From: Gammaproteobacteria bacterium
GTDB lineage: Bacteria > Pseudomonadota > Gammaproteobacteria > Pseudomonadales > Azotimanducaceae
Direction: 5' to 3'
DNA: 34,529 nucleotides
Assembly: GCA_027297435.1 (NCBI GenBank)
Contig: JAPUIA010000222.1
Span: forward strand, 1 to 34,529
Within the stretch, counting starts at the first letter, position 1; each line of letters starts with the position of its first letter. Position numbers and translations under genes: made by a program. The notes below the pieces were generated by a model that was given only the letters and a program-made list of their open reading frames with translations, did not search any database and was not told where the DNA came from. Of this stretch, positions 24,418-33,457 are shown in pieces.

Positions 24418-27400
24418 GCGTCCTTGACGATTATCACCTTGCCTGCCGAACGCGATTGCGACGACGCTTCGTGGCCCGTGGTGCTGCACTGGTGACCTTG
24501 AGCGCGTTGGCTTTGACGGGCTTGTTTGCGTGGATGTTCGTTACTTGGGTACCCGGCAGCGAATTCGTGCTGGCCATCCGCATAATCCTCTATCTCGCTA
24601 CCGCCTTTGGTATCGGCGTGCTCGTCTGGTGGCCCATGAGCAACGACGCCGTAACCCGCCAGGTGGAAGCTCGCGTGTCGGATTTCGACGGCAGGCTCAG
24701 AACTTGGTGGGATGTTAGCCGTCGCGGCGACGACTCCGCCATGCTCAGGCTGCTCACCCGCGAGACGCAAACCCTAGCGGCTGCCAACAGCCATGAGACA
24801 GTGGTGGCTACACGGGAATACGCCGCACCGGCTAGTGCAGCCATCCTCATTCTGCTTGCCCTCGCGACGTTGCTGGTCACCGGCAACGATCCCTGGCAGT
24901 TAGCCGCCAAGCGGTTGTGGACGGGCGACCTCTTCACTGCAGCGGCCCCGCGCATCACGGTCGCTCCCGGAGACGTGGTGGTGCCGCGTGGCGCCGATGT
25001 GGTGGTGGAAGCTCACGTTAGCGGATTCGTGGCCCGCCGCATGGAGATGCATGCGGCATTCGAACACACCGACGGCTGGGAGACGGCGCCCATGGCACGG
25101 CTCGGCGAGAGTAGGTATGGCTTCGTATTCGTCGGGGTGACAGAGCAGGTGGATTACTACGTGAAAGCCGCCGGCCTGAACTCGGAACGTCATGTGATTC
25201 ATGTGGCGGATCTGCCCCGGGTAACCGGTGTTTTGCTGTCCTACGAATTTCCCGATTGGACCGGGTTGCCCGCGGCCGAACGCAACGTAGGCGACGTATC
25301 GGCCCTGCCGGACACCCGCGTGGCGGTGACCGCAACCACCGATCTACCCGTCGAAGATCCAGTGATCGTGGTCAATGGCCGAGCGCTAGAAGCTAGCGCC
25401 AGTGGCTTGGAGACGTCGGGCGCGTTTGACGTAGCCGAAGAAGGCAGCTGGCACATCGCGGTCCGCCATGAAGGCACGCTTGCCCGCATCAGCGACACTT
25501 ACCTCATCAACGTCGTCGAGGATGCCCTACCGGAAGTCGCCTTCAGCTGGCCCGGGCACGATGGCCAGGCTACCGCCATCGAGGAGGTGGCGCTGCGCTT
25601 CCGTTCTCAGGATGACTACGGCGTAGAGTCGCTGGCACTCAACTACTCCGTGAACGGCGCACCCTGGGAGATCGTCGCCTTGGATACCCATGCCGACGAG
25701 GCCGAATATCTAATTTACCTGGAGGACCTCACCGTTACCTCCGGCATGAACGAGCGGGCACTCAAACCCGGCGACATGATCTCGTTTTTCGCCGAGGCCA
25801 AGGATCACAGCCAACGGGCGCGTACCGCCTTGTACTTCGTGGACGTCCGGCCGTTCGACCGCACCTACCGCGAATCACAATCGGCGAGCGGCTCGGGTAA
25901 CGGCAACCCCGGCTTCGAAATCGCGGACCGCCAGCGGGACATCGTCAGCGCTACCTGGAACCTCATCAACAAACAAGCCAACGCCCGGCACGGTGTCGGT
26001 CGCACTGGCGAGGATGCAAGTAAGGCGATGCACGATCAAGCGGACGTGCTGGCCATGCTACAACGCACGCTGAAGGATCAGGTACATACCCTTACCGGCC
26101 GGACTGAGGCCCGGCGCCTGAATATCGACGATGAGGTCGACGCCTTCATCACCGAGCTCGAGCTGGCGGCCGAGTTCATGGAACCTGCGGCACAGAAACT
26201 CGAGGCGAAAGAACTTTCAGCAGCAATCACGCCCGAACAGCAAGCACTGCAGCATCTTCTGGCGGCCGAAGCGAGCATGACCGAAGTGCAGGTGTCGCAG
26301 GCGCGCGCCGACTCGCGCGGTACGTCGGGCCGTTCTTTGTCGGAGCTTTTCGATCTCGAGATGGACCCCGAACGCAATCGCTACGAGGTACCGCAGAGCC
26401 CAACTTTCGGCGACGGTGCCGAGCAGGACGACAGCGACTGGCGCCGGCTGGAGGAGTTGGCTGCGCGTCAGCAACGGCTTGGCGAACGACAGCGGCGCGG
26501 CGACGAAAGCTTAACTTCACGCTGGCAACAAGAACGCCTGCTGAGGGAACTCGAAACGCTTCGCGAACGCCTGGAAGGCGGCCAGGGCAACCGGCAAAAC
26601 CAGGCAGCCATCCAACAGGCCATTGCCGACTTGGACCAGGCCCGCCAAGCCATCGACCGATCGCTCGAACAACCCCATGGCGATCCAACGAGCTCCCGGC
26701 AGGCCACTCAGGCACTACGCCGGGCCGTGGAGCAGCTTCGGGCAAACGAACGCCGCAACCTGCAAGAGCGCCTAGCACGCTCCGAGCGGCAAATCGAGAA
26801 CCTGCTCACCGATCAGCGCACCACAATCGACCGGTTGGACGAGCTGGAGCGCGAAACGTTGGAAGCTTCACGCCGAGGTGAGGGCAATCTTTACTGGAAC
26901 TATGCGATGGAAGCCTATGGCGAACGAAAACGGCGTATGCAGGAAGATCTGGACAACGTGACCCGCAACCTCCGTGAGGTGGGCGATACCGTGGGTGCGC
27001 GCGACCCGGATACCCAACGCGTTCTACAGCGCGCTGTGGATGAGTTGGCCGAGGAACGCGTCAACGAATTATTGGCCGCCTCGGCCGAGGCTTTCGAGAT
27101 GGGCCGGCCGCTCTTTGCCATCGGCAGCGAAGCCGCAGTGGAACGCGCACTGCAGCGTCTCGCCGGACGCGTTGGTCAGGCTCGGCGGCTGCTCGAGAGC
27201 AGCGATGCAGAAGCGCCCAACGACACCCCGCTCGCCCGTGTGCGCGCGCTCCGCGAGGCGCTTGTCGACGCGACCGCGTCCAACAGTGGCGGCAGCCGCG
27301 ACGAGCTGAACGGCATCCTCCGCGCTACCGATGCCCTGGTATTTCGCCTTGGCCAGGAACTCGGCGAGCTGTTCAATCTCGATACGGCGCTCAGCCGAGC

Positions 27401-27602
27401 CAACTACCTGCCGCGAGGCACTGACGACGACAATACGCAAGTGTTGGTCAGCATGACCCGGGATCGGCTGGATCTCATCGAGACGACCCTCTTGAGTCTG
27501 GAAGCACCGCCCATCCACGCGCAGCAACCACGGGACACTGCCAGGGATTCTGGTGCGGCGGCACGCTATTTCCGCAGCCTCAGCGCGCCGGAAGGCGGGT
27601 AG
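24414..27602 (+). CDS. DUF4175-type large membrane coiled-coil protein
   Basis: 1062 aa from ATG 24414, overlapping the previous stop (ATGA). Longer in-frame starts inside the previous gene are rejected. Three membrane segments lie near residues 24-46, 50-73 and 139-157, with a short cytoplasmic loop between the second and third. A long periplasmic part holds beta-rich, Ig-like stretches (about 160-480, such as 'APRITVAPGDVVVPRGADVVVEAHV'). From about 510 to the end it is charged, Glu/Gln/Arg-rich and heptad-like ('RQQRLGERQRRGDESL', 'RSERQIENLLTDQRTTIDRLDEL'), a probable coiled coil. DUF4175 proteins close MoxR/DUF58/DUF4159 operons in several bacterial phyla. Their role is unknown; a structural rod or substrate platform is an inference from shape. 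Confidence 0.85.
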   Translation: MSVLDDYHLACRTRLRRRFVARGAALVTLSALALTGLFAWMFVTWVPGSEFVLAIRIILYLATAFGIGVLVWWPMSNDAVTRQVEARVSDFDGRLRTWWDVSRRGDDSAMLRLLTRETQTLAAANSHETVVATREYAAPASAAILILLALATLLVTGNDPWQLAAKRLWTGDLFTAAAPRITVAPGDVVVPRGADVVVEAHVSGFVARRMEMHAAFEHTDGWETAPMARLGESRYGFVFVGVTEQVDYYVKAAGLNSERHVIHVADLPRVTGVLLSYEFPDWTGLPAAERNVGDVSALPDTRVAVTATTDLPVEDPVIVVNGRALEASASGLETSGAFDVAEEGSWHIAVRHEGTLARISDTYLINVVEDALPEVAFSWPGHDGQATAIEEVALRFRSQDDYGVESLALNYSVNGAPWEIVALDTHADEAEYLIYLEDLTVTSGMNERALKPGDMISFFAEAKDHSQRARTALYFVDVRPFDRTYRESQSASGSGNGNPGFEIADRQRDIVSATWNLINKQANARHGVGRTGEDASKAMHDQADVLAMLQRTLKDQVHTLTGRTEARRLNIDDEVDAFITELELAAEFMEPAAQKLEAKELSAAITPEQQALQHLLAAEASMTEVQVSQARADSRGTSGRSLSELFDLEMDPERNRYEVPQSPTFGDGAEQDDSDWRRLEELAARQQRLGERQRRGDESLTSRWQQERLLRELETLRERLEGGQGNRQNQAAIQQAIADLDQARQAIDRSLEQPHGDPTSSRQATQALRRAVEQLRANERRNLQERLARSERQIENLLTDQRTTIDRLDELERETLEASRRGEGNLYWNYAMEAYGERKRRMQEDLDNVTRNLREVGDTVGARDPDTQRVLQRAVDELAEERVNELLAASAEAFEMGRPLFAIGSEAAVERALQRLAGRVGQARRLLESSDAEAPNDTPLARVRALREALVDATASNSGGSRDELNGILRATDALVFRLGQELGELFNLDTALSRANYLPRGTDDDNTQVLVSMTRDRLDLIETTLLSLEAPPIHAQQPRDTARDSGAAARYFRSLSAPEGG

Positions 27603-27886
27603 CGATGCGACTACGCGGAGCGAGTAGTTAGCGCGTACCTTTTTATTTATCTGTCAATGCAAGTGTATTTACTTTTTAGCGCAAGTTATTTTTTTGAAAC
27701 ACGCACCACAAAGGGGCGCTGATGATGACGATGAGTAAAGTCGGCAATACGTTCCGATTTCCCCGTTGACGCGTGAGTTGTGAGAATGCAGACTTCCTCG
27801 CCGGGGAAGGCTGCGCGCGTGAACTGACGGCGCAGGCTAATCTAATCAACAGCGACCGGTAACAATACCGTCGAGGAGGTCTGACA
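27603..27886. other. Intergenic region after the MoxR/VWA operon
   Basis: 284 bp with AT content clearly above its surroundings between 27640 and 27700, including a T-run at about 27640-27648 preceded by a short ACTAC/GTAGT hairpin (about 27611-27629). This may be the operon terminator, but the stem is weak. The second half should hold the promoter of the cupin gene. No clear hexamers are seen. Confidence 0.3.
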
Positions 27887-28339
27887 ATGGCTGTTTCCGC
27901 AAACGATCCAAAGGGTGAATACATCCAGATGGATGAAATGGACTGGGCACCATTTCCCGAAGCCCTCTGTACTGGCGCAATCCGATGGAAACTTCTGCGC
28001 GTCTCACCGGAGATGGGATCCTGGACGGCACTCTACGATTGCCCGGCAGGTAGCTCGTTCGCCAAGCATATTCATATGGGGCCTGGGGAATATTTTCTGA
28101 CGCGCGGAAAGATGCACGTACGCGGGGGCACTGTCGTGGGCGGCGCCACCGCAATCGCACCCTCTTACGGTTACGAGGGATGCAACGCCCAGCACGATCA
28201 CACCGAGTTTCCGGAAGATAGTGAGTTCTACATGACCTTTCTCGGACCCCTCAACTTTATCGATGACGAGGGAAACACCATTGCTTTAGTGGGCTGCAAG
28301 CAGGTGTTGGAGGCTTGGCAAGCGTCAACCGGGGGCTGA
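27887..28339 (+). CDS. Cupin-domain protein (2,4'-dihydroxyacetophenone dioxygenase / acetylacetone-cleaving type)
   Basis: 150 aa, AGGAGG Shine-Dalgarno 7 nt before the ATG. One cupin barrel: motif 1 'HIHMGPGEYFLTRGKMHVRGG' gives metal ligands His61, His63 and Glu68, and motif 2 has His103 or His105 in 'AQHDHTEF'. The N-terminal 'WKLLRVSPEMGSWTALYDCPAGSSFAKH' matches the ChrR-like/DAD dioxygenase group, small Fe(II) enzymes that cleave C-C bonds of beta-diketones and hydroxyacetophenones. Cytoplasmic, probably a homotetramer by family precedent. Whether it is an oxygenase or only a binding protein cannot be told. It is monocistronic and convergent with the TonB-dependent receptor. Confidence 0.8.
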   Translation: MAVSANDPKGEYIQMDEMDWAPFPEALCTGAIRWKLLRVSPEMGSWTALYDCPAGSSFAKHIHMGPGEYFLTRGKMHVRGGTVVGGATAIAPSYGYEGCNAQHDHTEFPEDSEFYMTFLGPLNFIDDEGNTIALVGCKQVLEAWQASTGG

Positions 28340-28350
28340 TAAGCCCCCGG
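28329..28350. terminator. Bidirectional terminator-like hairpin
   Basis: A perfect 9-bp GC-rich stem, CCGGGGGCT (28329-28337) with AGCCCCCGG (28342-28350), and a GATA loop that contains part of the cupin stop codon. It lies between the convergent cupin and receptor genes. No U-tract follows on either strand, so termination would be inefficient or Rho-assisted. Confidence 0.6.
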
Positions 28351-28363
28351 CGACTTCGGACGT

Positions 28364-30622
28364 TTAGAAGTGGTAGTTGAAGCTGGCGCTGACGAGGCGC
28401 GGCTGGCCGAGGGTGCCAATCACGATATTGTCACCACCGCCGCCCAACCCGAAGAAGAAGTTGGGGAAATGCTGCACGTCAACGTAATAGTCCTCATCCG
28501 TGAGGTTCTCGACGTTCAACGTTAGTTCCCACGTCTCGCCACCGGCCAATCCGATCTGCGCATTTACGAGCGTGAAGTCTGGATTGGTTATCGGGTCAAA
28601 GGCTTGAAGGCCTTCATACTCACCAGAGTGGCTGATCTGTACCCCGGCGATGAAATCGAGCCCTTGCCTTTGACCGATTGGTCGCCGAAAGTCAGCCGCG
28701 ATATTCCAGTTGAAATCCTGGACCCCCGGTGGTGTTTTACCGCCCAGATCAACACCCGCAATGACGGTGCCACTGTTCCATTCGGCATCTACCCAACCCG
28801 CAGCGGCCGAGAGAGTCAACGACTCGTTGACCTGCAGTACCAATTCACCTTCTAGACCGAACTGTTCCGAGTCACCCGCGTTGATAATACCCTCGATAAC
28901 GCTGCCGCTAACCTCAGCCTGAAATTCAATTTGTCGATCCTCATAATCTATGAAAAACGCGGCGAGAGACGCAGTCATGCGCCCGTCCAGCAAGCGGCCT
29001 TTCCAACCGATCTCATAGCTGGTCACCTCTTCAGGATCGAACCCGAATAGGTCGCTTACGCCCTCAAAGTTTGCCAGGTTGAATCCACCCGGCTCGTATC
29101 CAAGCGCTATCGTGAGATACACGATGGCTTCTTCGTTGAGCCGTCGGGTTAGCGAAAAGCGAGGCAGGATCTCGGTATCGTCCTGACTGCTGGAGATGCC
29201 TGTGTCGAGGTTTTCGCTTTCGTTTTTCCAACGGTCGACGCGCAAGCCCAGACCTACCTCCCAATCGTCCCAGCTGTAGGTAGCATTGGCAAAGGCAGCC
29301 AGGTGGCTCTTATCTCGATTTCGTAATTCGAAGGGGGTTCGAACGATATCCATCTCCTGCGCCGCAGTTACCACCTCACCGGTTACAACACCGGAGCAGG
29401 TGGGCATATCCAACGCGCAGCCCAAGAGACCGCTAAAATTGCCATCCACGTCTTCCCGAGCATCGAACCAGATCAGCTCGGAGCGCATTTTTTCTTTGAA
29501 CTTGGAATAGTAAACGCCCCCGAGCCATTGAAGAGGGCCTTCGCCCGTCGACGTAAAGCGAAGCTCCTGGGTAAATACCTCCATGTCTTCAGGACGTTCG
29601 AGATCGAGCATGAACTCCTCCCTGATGTCCAAATCGCTGTAGCGGTTGGTCTCAGTGTCGGTAAAGGAAGTCAACGAAATGACATCCATGTTGTCGAGTT
29701 CCAAAGTCAGTTCGAGCATACCGGCGGTGGTTTCGCGGTCATGCCGGGGATTTGTGCTGGTCGCGACGATATTGGGATGGTCGAGCGAATCGTCCAGTTC
29801 GCGAACCCAGGTATTATTAGGTCCATCCAGATCGTTGAAGCGCAGCGATGCGTATGCAGTCAGGCGATCGCTCAGCGGGCCGGCAATCGATACCCGGGCA
29901 CCCCATTCTTCCACCTTCCCCACGTCACTGCTGTTGTTGGTGGTTAGGCCATTAAGACGAGTTGTGTTCGGGTTTTTTAAGTAACCGTCATCTTCCACTG
30001 AGAACCCAAATAGGCGCATCGCCCATCCGTCGTCACCCAGTGGAACGTTCAAACTTGCTTCCAGATCGACGAGACTCTGTTCACCGGCCCGAGCTTTGAC
30101 CCGCCCGAAAAACTCATCGGGATCGGGTCGGGCACTGACAAACTTTATCGCCCCGCCGATGTTGCTGCCGCCGTAAATGGTACCTTGGGGTCCCTTGAGG
30201 ACCTCAATTCGCTCCAGGTCGCCAAAGCGTGACGACGCATCGGAAAATACCTGTACATCATCCAGGTAGAAACCCACGCCCTGGGTATTACCGAAAGATC
30301 CCACTCCGCGGATCGAGACGTTCGGGTAACCGTCTGCGCGCATCGAAAGGTTGAGGTTGGGTACTGTAAACCCTATGTCTTCAAGGCCTTTTAGATTTTG
30401 CCGTTCGATGGCCTCGCTAGAAATGGCAACCACCGACTCAGGAATCTCCAGCAGGCTCTCCTGCCGCTTACGTGCGGTGACGAAAATCTCTTCTATGACG
30501 TTCTGATTCGCCCCCGATTCCGCGGCATGCACCACGGCAGGCAGTAACAGTGTTGTCATGAGGAACCACACGAGGTACGACAGCCAAATCCGGCCCCTGA
30601 CAGTCAGCGGATTCTTAGTCAT
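28364..30622 (-). CDS. TonB-dependent outer-membrane receptor
   Basis: 752 aa from ATG 30622, chosen over the in-frame ATG at 30655 because GGGAG lies 8 nt before it and it gives a proper signal peptide ending 'LLLPAVVHAAES'. The TonB box region is 'IEEIFVTARKRQESL'. The plug domain follows ('VSIRGVGSFGNTQGVGFYLDDVQ', 'RIEVLKGPQGTIYGGSNIGGAIKFVSARP'), then about 22 barrel strands ending in the canonical terminal phenylalanine ('SASFNYHF'). The TARKR variant is typical of receptors for glycans, steroids or other organic solutes in gammaproteobacteria and sphingomonads rather than siderophores, but the ligand is not identifiable. It is downstream of glyoxalase and an AraC regulator on the same strand, which probably controls it. 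Confidence 0.95.
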   Translation of the reverse strand: MTKNPLTVRGRIWLSYLVWFLMTTLLLPAVVHAAESGANQNVIEEIFVTARKRQESLLEIPESVVAISSEAIERQNLKGLEDIGFTVPNLNLSMRADGYPNVSIRGVGSFGNTQGVGFYLDDVQVFSDASSRFGDLERIEVLKGPQGTIYGGSNIGGAIKFVSARPDPDEFFGRVKARAGEQSLVDLEASLNVPLGDDGWAMRLFGFSVEDDGYLKNPNTTRLNGLTTNNSSDVGKVEEWGARVSIAGPLSDRLTAYASLRFNDLDGPNNTWVRELDDSLDHPNIVATSTNPRHDRETTAGMLELTLELDNMDVISLTSFTDTETNRYSDLDIREEFMLDLERPEDMEVFTQELRFTSTGEGPLQWLGGVYYSKFKEKMRSELIWFDAREDVDGNFSGLLGCALDMPTCSGVVTGEVVTAAQEMDIVRTPFELRNRDKSHLAAFANATYSWDDWEVGLGLRVDRWKNESENLDTGISSSQDDTEILPRFSLTRRLNEEAIVYLTIALGYEPGGFNLANFEGVSDLFGFDPEEVTSYEIGWKGRLLDGRMTASLAAFFIDYEDRQIEFQAEVSGSVIEGIINAGDSEQFGLEGELVLQVNESLTLSAAAGWVDAEWNSGTVIAGVDLGGKTPPGVQDFNWNIAADFRRPIGQRQGLDFIAGVQISHSGEYEGLQAFDPITNPDFTLVNAQIGLAGGETWELTLNVENLTDEDYYVDVQHFPNFFFGLGGGGDNIVIGTLGQPRLVSASFNYHF

Positions 30623-30783
30623 TCCGTTTCTCCCTTGCTCTTGAATGGCAGGCATTCTCTAGAAAAGGCAACATCAAGGCAAACGGGCAACTATCCAGCC
30701 GGTTAATCTGACTCATCTTGAATCCACACGAGAAAACTGGCCACTCCAGGTTCAATGGCCCAATTCACCGGCAGTTGAGCAAG

Positions 30784-31305
30784 TCAGGAGGTTTTGATTG
30801 CCAGTTCGCTGATGAGGTTTGCCGATCCACCCGAGGATAAAATTTCGATCCAATATCCATCCGGATCGCGGATGAAAGCCAAGCCTTTCATTGAACCGTC
30901 GTCCGGTCGCTTGACGAACTCCACGCCAAGACGCTCGAAGCGTTCACAGGCAGCATAAACGTCGGGCACGCTCAGACCGATATGACCGAAGCCTCTCGGT
31001 TCTTCATTGCCGTCATGATAACCGGCAAAATCGCTATCCTCTTCCGTACCCCAGTTATGCGTTAGCTCGATCAACGCCTTGCGTCCGAACACCCACCGGG
31101 CGCGCTCTGTTCGATCCTGCGGCATAGGGCCGTCTGAATCATCCGGATAGCCTAGAAAGTAGAGTGAGAATTTCATCTCCTCAAAGTCATAACCATCGAA
31201 CAGGGTCATCCCCAATACGTCCTGGTAGAACCGCAGTGAGATCTCGGGATCACGAATCCTGAGCATCGTCTGGTTCATCACGTAGTTCGCAGTTTCGTCG
31301 GTCAT
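30784..31305 (-). CDS. gloA: Lactoylglutathione lyase (glyoxalase I), VOC superfamily
   Basis: 173 aa, similar in length to the Zn-type glyoxalase I of human and Pseudomonas. The two VOC halves carry the four metal ligands in the expected spacing: Gln12 ('[11 protein letters not shown]'), Glu80 ('LIELTHN'), His108 ('GFGHIGLSV') and Glu154 ('GYWIEIL'). '[13 protein letters not shown]' is the family signature. It isomerises the hemithioacetal of methylglyoxal and glutathione to S-lactoylglutathione in the cytoplasm. Strong GGGGAG Shine-Dalgarno. It lies 40 bp after the AraC regulator and 161 bp before the receptor gene. Placement with a regulator and a receptor hints that it serves a specific aldehyde-producing pathway rather than housekeeping. 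Confidence 0.88.
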   Translation of the reverse strand: MTDETANYVMNQTMLRIRDPEISLRFYQDVLGMTLFDGYDFEEMKFSLYFLGYPDDSDGPMPQDRTERARWVFGRKALIELTHNWGTEEDSDFAGYHDGNEEPRGFGHIGLSVPDVYAACERFERLGVEFVKRPDDGSMKGLAFIRDPDGYWIEILSSGGSANLISELAIKTS

Positions 31306-31345
31306 TTGCTCCCCAGCGTTTAGGAATTACTCGAAATCAATCGCG

Positions 31346-32344
31346 CTATGCGGACTCAACCGGTTTTTGCACCCTATGACGGTTCAACGGTAGCGACGAC
31401 ATCTCTTTGCGAAACGCCCGGGGTGATACCCCGTATTCCTGTTTGAATCGCTTGCTGAAATGGGTCGCATCGGAAAAACCCCAGAACAAGGCGATATCAG
31501 AAAGTTTTCTATGCTGCATACGCGGGTTCAGCAGATCTCGAGCGCACAAATCCAAGCGCTGGTGAAAAATGTACTGGTTCACCGTTTCGTTGGTCGATTC
31601 AAACAACCAATGCAAGTACCTCGGTGACATACGGCCCGCTTTCGCGATCCTCGTCGGCGACAGGGACGGATCTCGAATATTGGCCATCATGTACTGTTTG
31701 GTGTGATACAACTGCGTGACCCGCAACGGTTTTGGACCGTCTGCGTTTTCGATGTTCAGAGCATTCACAAGCAGGCCTATCGTGGCATCAATCAGAGCAT
31801 AATCGTCCTTGCAGCCACCGCTGAAAACCGACGTAGACAACGACTGAATATGTTCAGCTAGCAAGCGGCCACTATTCGAACGACCGTCAATGTAGTGTTG
31901 TATCGAGAACCATGATCGTGGCAACCAAGAGCGGAATCGCTGCAACGGCAAGACGACGGACACCTTGTGCAGGCGTTCCTGAACCCAGAAGGACATGGGT
32001 TTTGTGCTGTCCCAGATCAGCAGGTCACCCGGCTTCAACGTTATCTTCTCGTCGTCGAAGTCAACATACTCGTGCCCCTGAAGTACCAACTGGATCGTCA
32101 AGGTTTCACGATCATCGGCAACGACGCTGGCACGGTTACGTATTGCCGCGCAGGGATCACACATGCAGTCAATAACCTTCACGATCGTATTGTCGTAGCT
32201 CTTGACGGTCCCGAAAAAATCGGATTTGTCTGGTCTACCCACTTCCCAGCGACCATAGGTCTCATTCAAGACGCTCGTCCAAGCGTCGTATTGGTCACTC
32301 ATCGCTAGCTGGTCGGTTGCCCAAGTACTGACAAACGATTGCAT
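31346..32344 (-). CDS. AraC-family transcriptional regulator
   Basis: 332 aa from ATG 32344, preferred over the in-frame 32446 ATG because AAGGAG lies 8 nt before it. The N-terminal half (about 20-190) fits the AraC-binding-like sensor fold ('LTIQLVLQGHEYVDFDDEKITLKPGDLLIWDS'), with a curious Cys cluster 'IDCMCDPCAAIRNR'. The C-terminal HTH_18 domain has both helix-turn-helix units: 'SPTRIAKAGRMSPRYLHWLFE' and 'LSDIALFWGFSDATHFSKRFKQEYGVSPRAFRK'. It probably senses an organic ligand and activates the glyoxalase and receptor genes just downstream on the same strand. Confidence 0.92.
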   Translation of the reverse strand: MQSFVSTWATDQLAMSDQYDAWTSVLNETYGRWEVGRPDKSDFFGTVKSYDNTIVKVIDCMCDPCAAIRNRASVVADDRETLTIQLVLQGHEYVDFDDEKITLKPGDLLIWDSTKPMSFWVQERLHKVSVVLPLQRFRSWLPRSWFSIQHYIDGRSNSGRLLAEHIQSLSTSVFSGGCKDDYALIDATIGLLVNALNIENADGPKPLRVTQLYHTKQYMMANIRDPSLSPTRIAKAGRMSPRYLHWLFESTNETVNQYIFHQRLDLCARDLLNPRMQHRKLSDIALFWGFSDATHFSKRFKQEYGVSPRAFRKEMSSLPLNRHRVQKPVESA

Positions 32345-32756
32345 CGTATCGACTCCTTTCGTCGCGCGAAGCATGGCTCGAAACGACGACTGTAGAGGGC
32401 ACAACAATCCCAGATATTGCGCCACTCCTGCATCAGTATGTGGCACCCATATATTTTAGTCTACGCACACCCCCCGACAGCCCTGATTGTATAGATAAAA
32501 CGGCTTGTTCCAGCGCTGAGTTGATGGCCACAGAGTCGATTGTTGCAGGATTGCATTGCCGACCATTTTTCATTGCGTTCACGGACATTTTTTCCCTCGG
32601 CGGCGAGAAATACGCTGGAAACCTTACTCACTTTCTTCGCAGGATCGAACGTCGAGCGGCAGCGCAAAACTGTTCAGTCCGCCCCTTTATCGGTGCCTGC
32701 TTGCCAAACCGGGTCTCGTCCGACGGTGGGACACTCACCGGGAAGGAGGAACTTCA
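32345..32756. other. Region without a supported gene
   Basis: About 412 bp. The part next to 32344 must contain the AraC gene promoter, and CATATATTTTAG at about 32446-32457 is an AT-rich candidate. Reading frames of 60-130 codons exist on both strands, but none has a good ribosome site and composition like the neighbouring genes. No repeats or RNA genes are recognised. It may be decayed sequence. Confidence 0.4.
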
Positions 32757-32861
32757 ATGGCGGATCCAGTGGGAGAGTTTTCGCTCGAGCACAAGCGAAT
32801 CGACGTACGGCCTGCTGACGTCGCTCTACTAGCGCCGCCTGCTGGCCGACGCACGACCTAA
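32757..32861 (+). CDS. Possible 34-aa small protein
   Basis: A short frame from ATG 32757 to TAA 32861 preceded by an unusually good ribosome site (GGAAGGAGG, 7 nt spacing). The peptide begins 'MADPVGEFSLEHKRIDV' and is Arg-rich and Pro-rich towards the end. It overlaps the last bases of the minus-strand gene by four. It has no recognised domain and could be a real small protein, the start of a decayed gene or chance. Confidence 0.3.
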   Translation: MADPVGEFSLEHKRIDVRPADVALLAPPAGRRTT

Positions 32862-33259
32862 CGCGGATCCAGCCGAACAATATATCTCGGTGGAAAACCC
32901 GTCAAAATTCGAATAAAGATGCCGAGGCTGTGTTCGCGGTCTACGCGACGATGTTCCTCATCCTCGACAGCCACTGCCAGATAGTCCGCTTTTTCGCCAT
33001 CCAAAGCGACTTGTACCTGTGGGTTCTCTAACACCTGGCTGTACCAGGCACGAGGCCAGTGGTTTACGGCAACGTAGAGTTGGCCGTTGCTTTGAAGTGC
33101 TGACAGGACCCTATCGTTGGTGTTTCCCTCATCATCTGTCGTGGTGATGACCAGCGTGGATTGACCTGCGGGTTGGAAATACCCGAGCAAGGATTCGAAA
33201 ACAACGACGATCCCGACGTAAACGAGGGCCAAGATCACAACAACCTTTACAACCTTCAT
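32858..33259 (-). CDS. Membrane-anchored split-barrel protein, DUF385 / deazaflavin-dependent nitroreductase-like
   Basis: 133 aa from ATG 33259, chosen over the in-frame 33379 ATG because a GGAGG site precedes it and it begins with a clean hydrophobic anchor (residues 4-21). The remainder resembles the split-beta-barrel family that includes F420-dependent nitroreductases: 'STLVITTTDDEGNTNDRVL', 'LYVAVNHWPRAWYSQVLENPQVQVALDG' (the family WxxNLxxNPxVxV pattern) and 'YLAVAVEDEEHRRV'. Proteins of this group bind flavin, F420, heme or nothing. Here the anchor suggests a periplasm-facing or membrane-associated role. The cofactor is not predictable, and F420 itself is unusual in gammaproteobacteria. 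Confidence 0.68.
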   Translation of the reverse strand: MKVVKVVVILALVYVGIVVVFESLLGYFQPAGQSTLVITTTDDEGNTNDRVLSALQSNGQLYVAVNHWPRAWYSQVLENPQVQVALDGEKADYLAVAVEDEEHRRVDREHSLGIFIRILTGFPPRYIVRLDPR

Positions 33260-33457
33260 GGGAGCCTCCCAAGGCGCTTTTCTCAGTTCACGGCTAAAAC
33301 CCGTCGGGGTTCGATTAGACCCATAAGCCGACCTGCACATCAATAGCTGAGAGACACACGTCACGAATCCTGGACGCATCTTGCGGCGCCGCTCAATGTC
33401 TATCTCAGCCAGCCGATAGCGGATGCAACGGACTTCTTAATCAATGGATAGATAACC

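Noticed and set aside
32440-32832. 130-codon plus-strand frame in the stretch next to the AraC gene
   Set aside because: No ribosome site, no recognisable domain, and competing frames of similar length on both strands.
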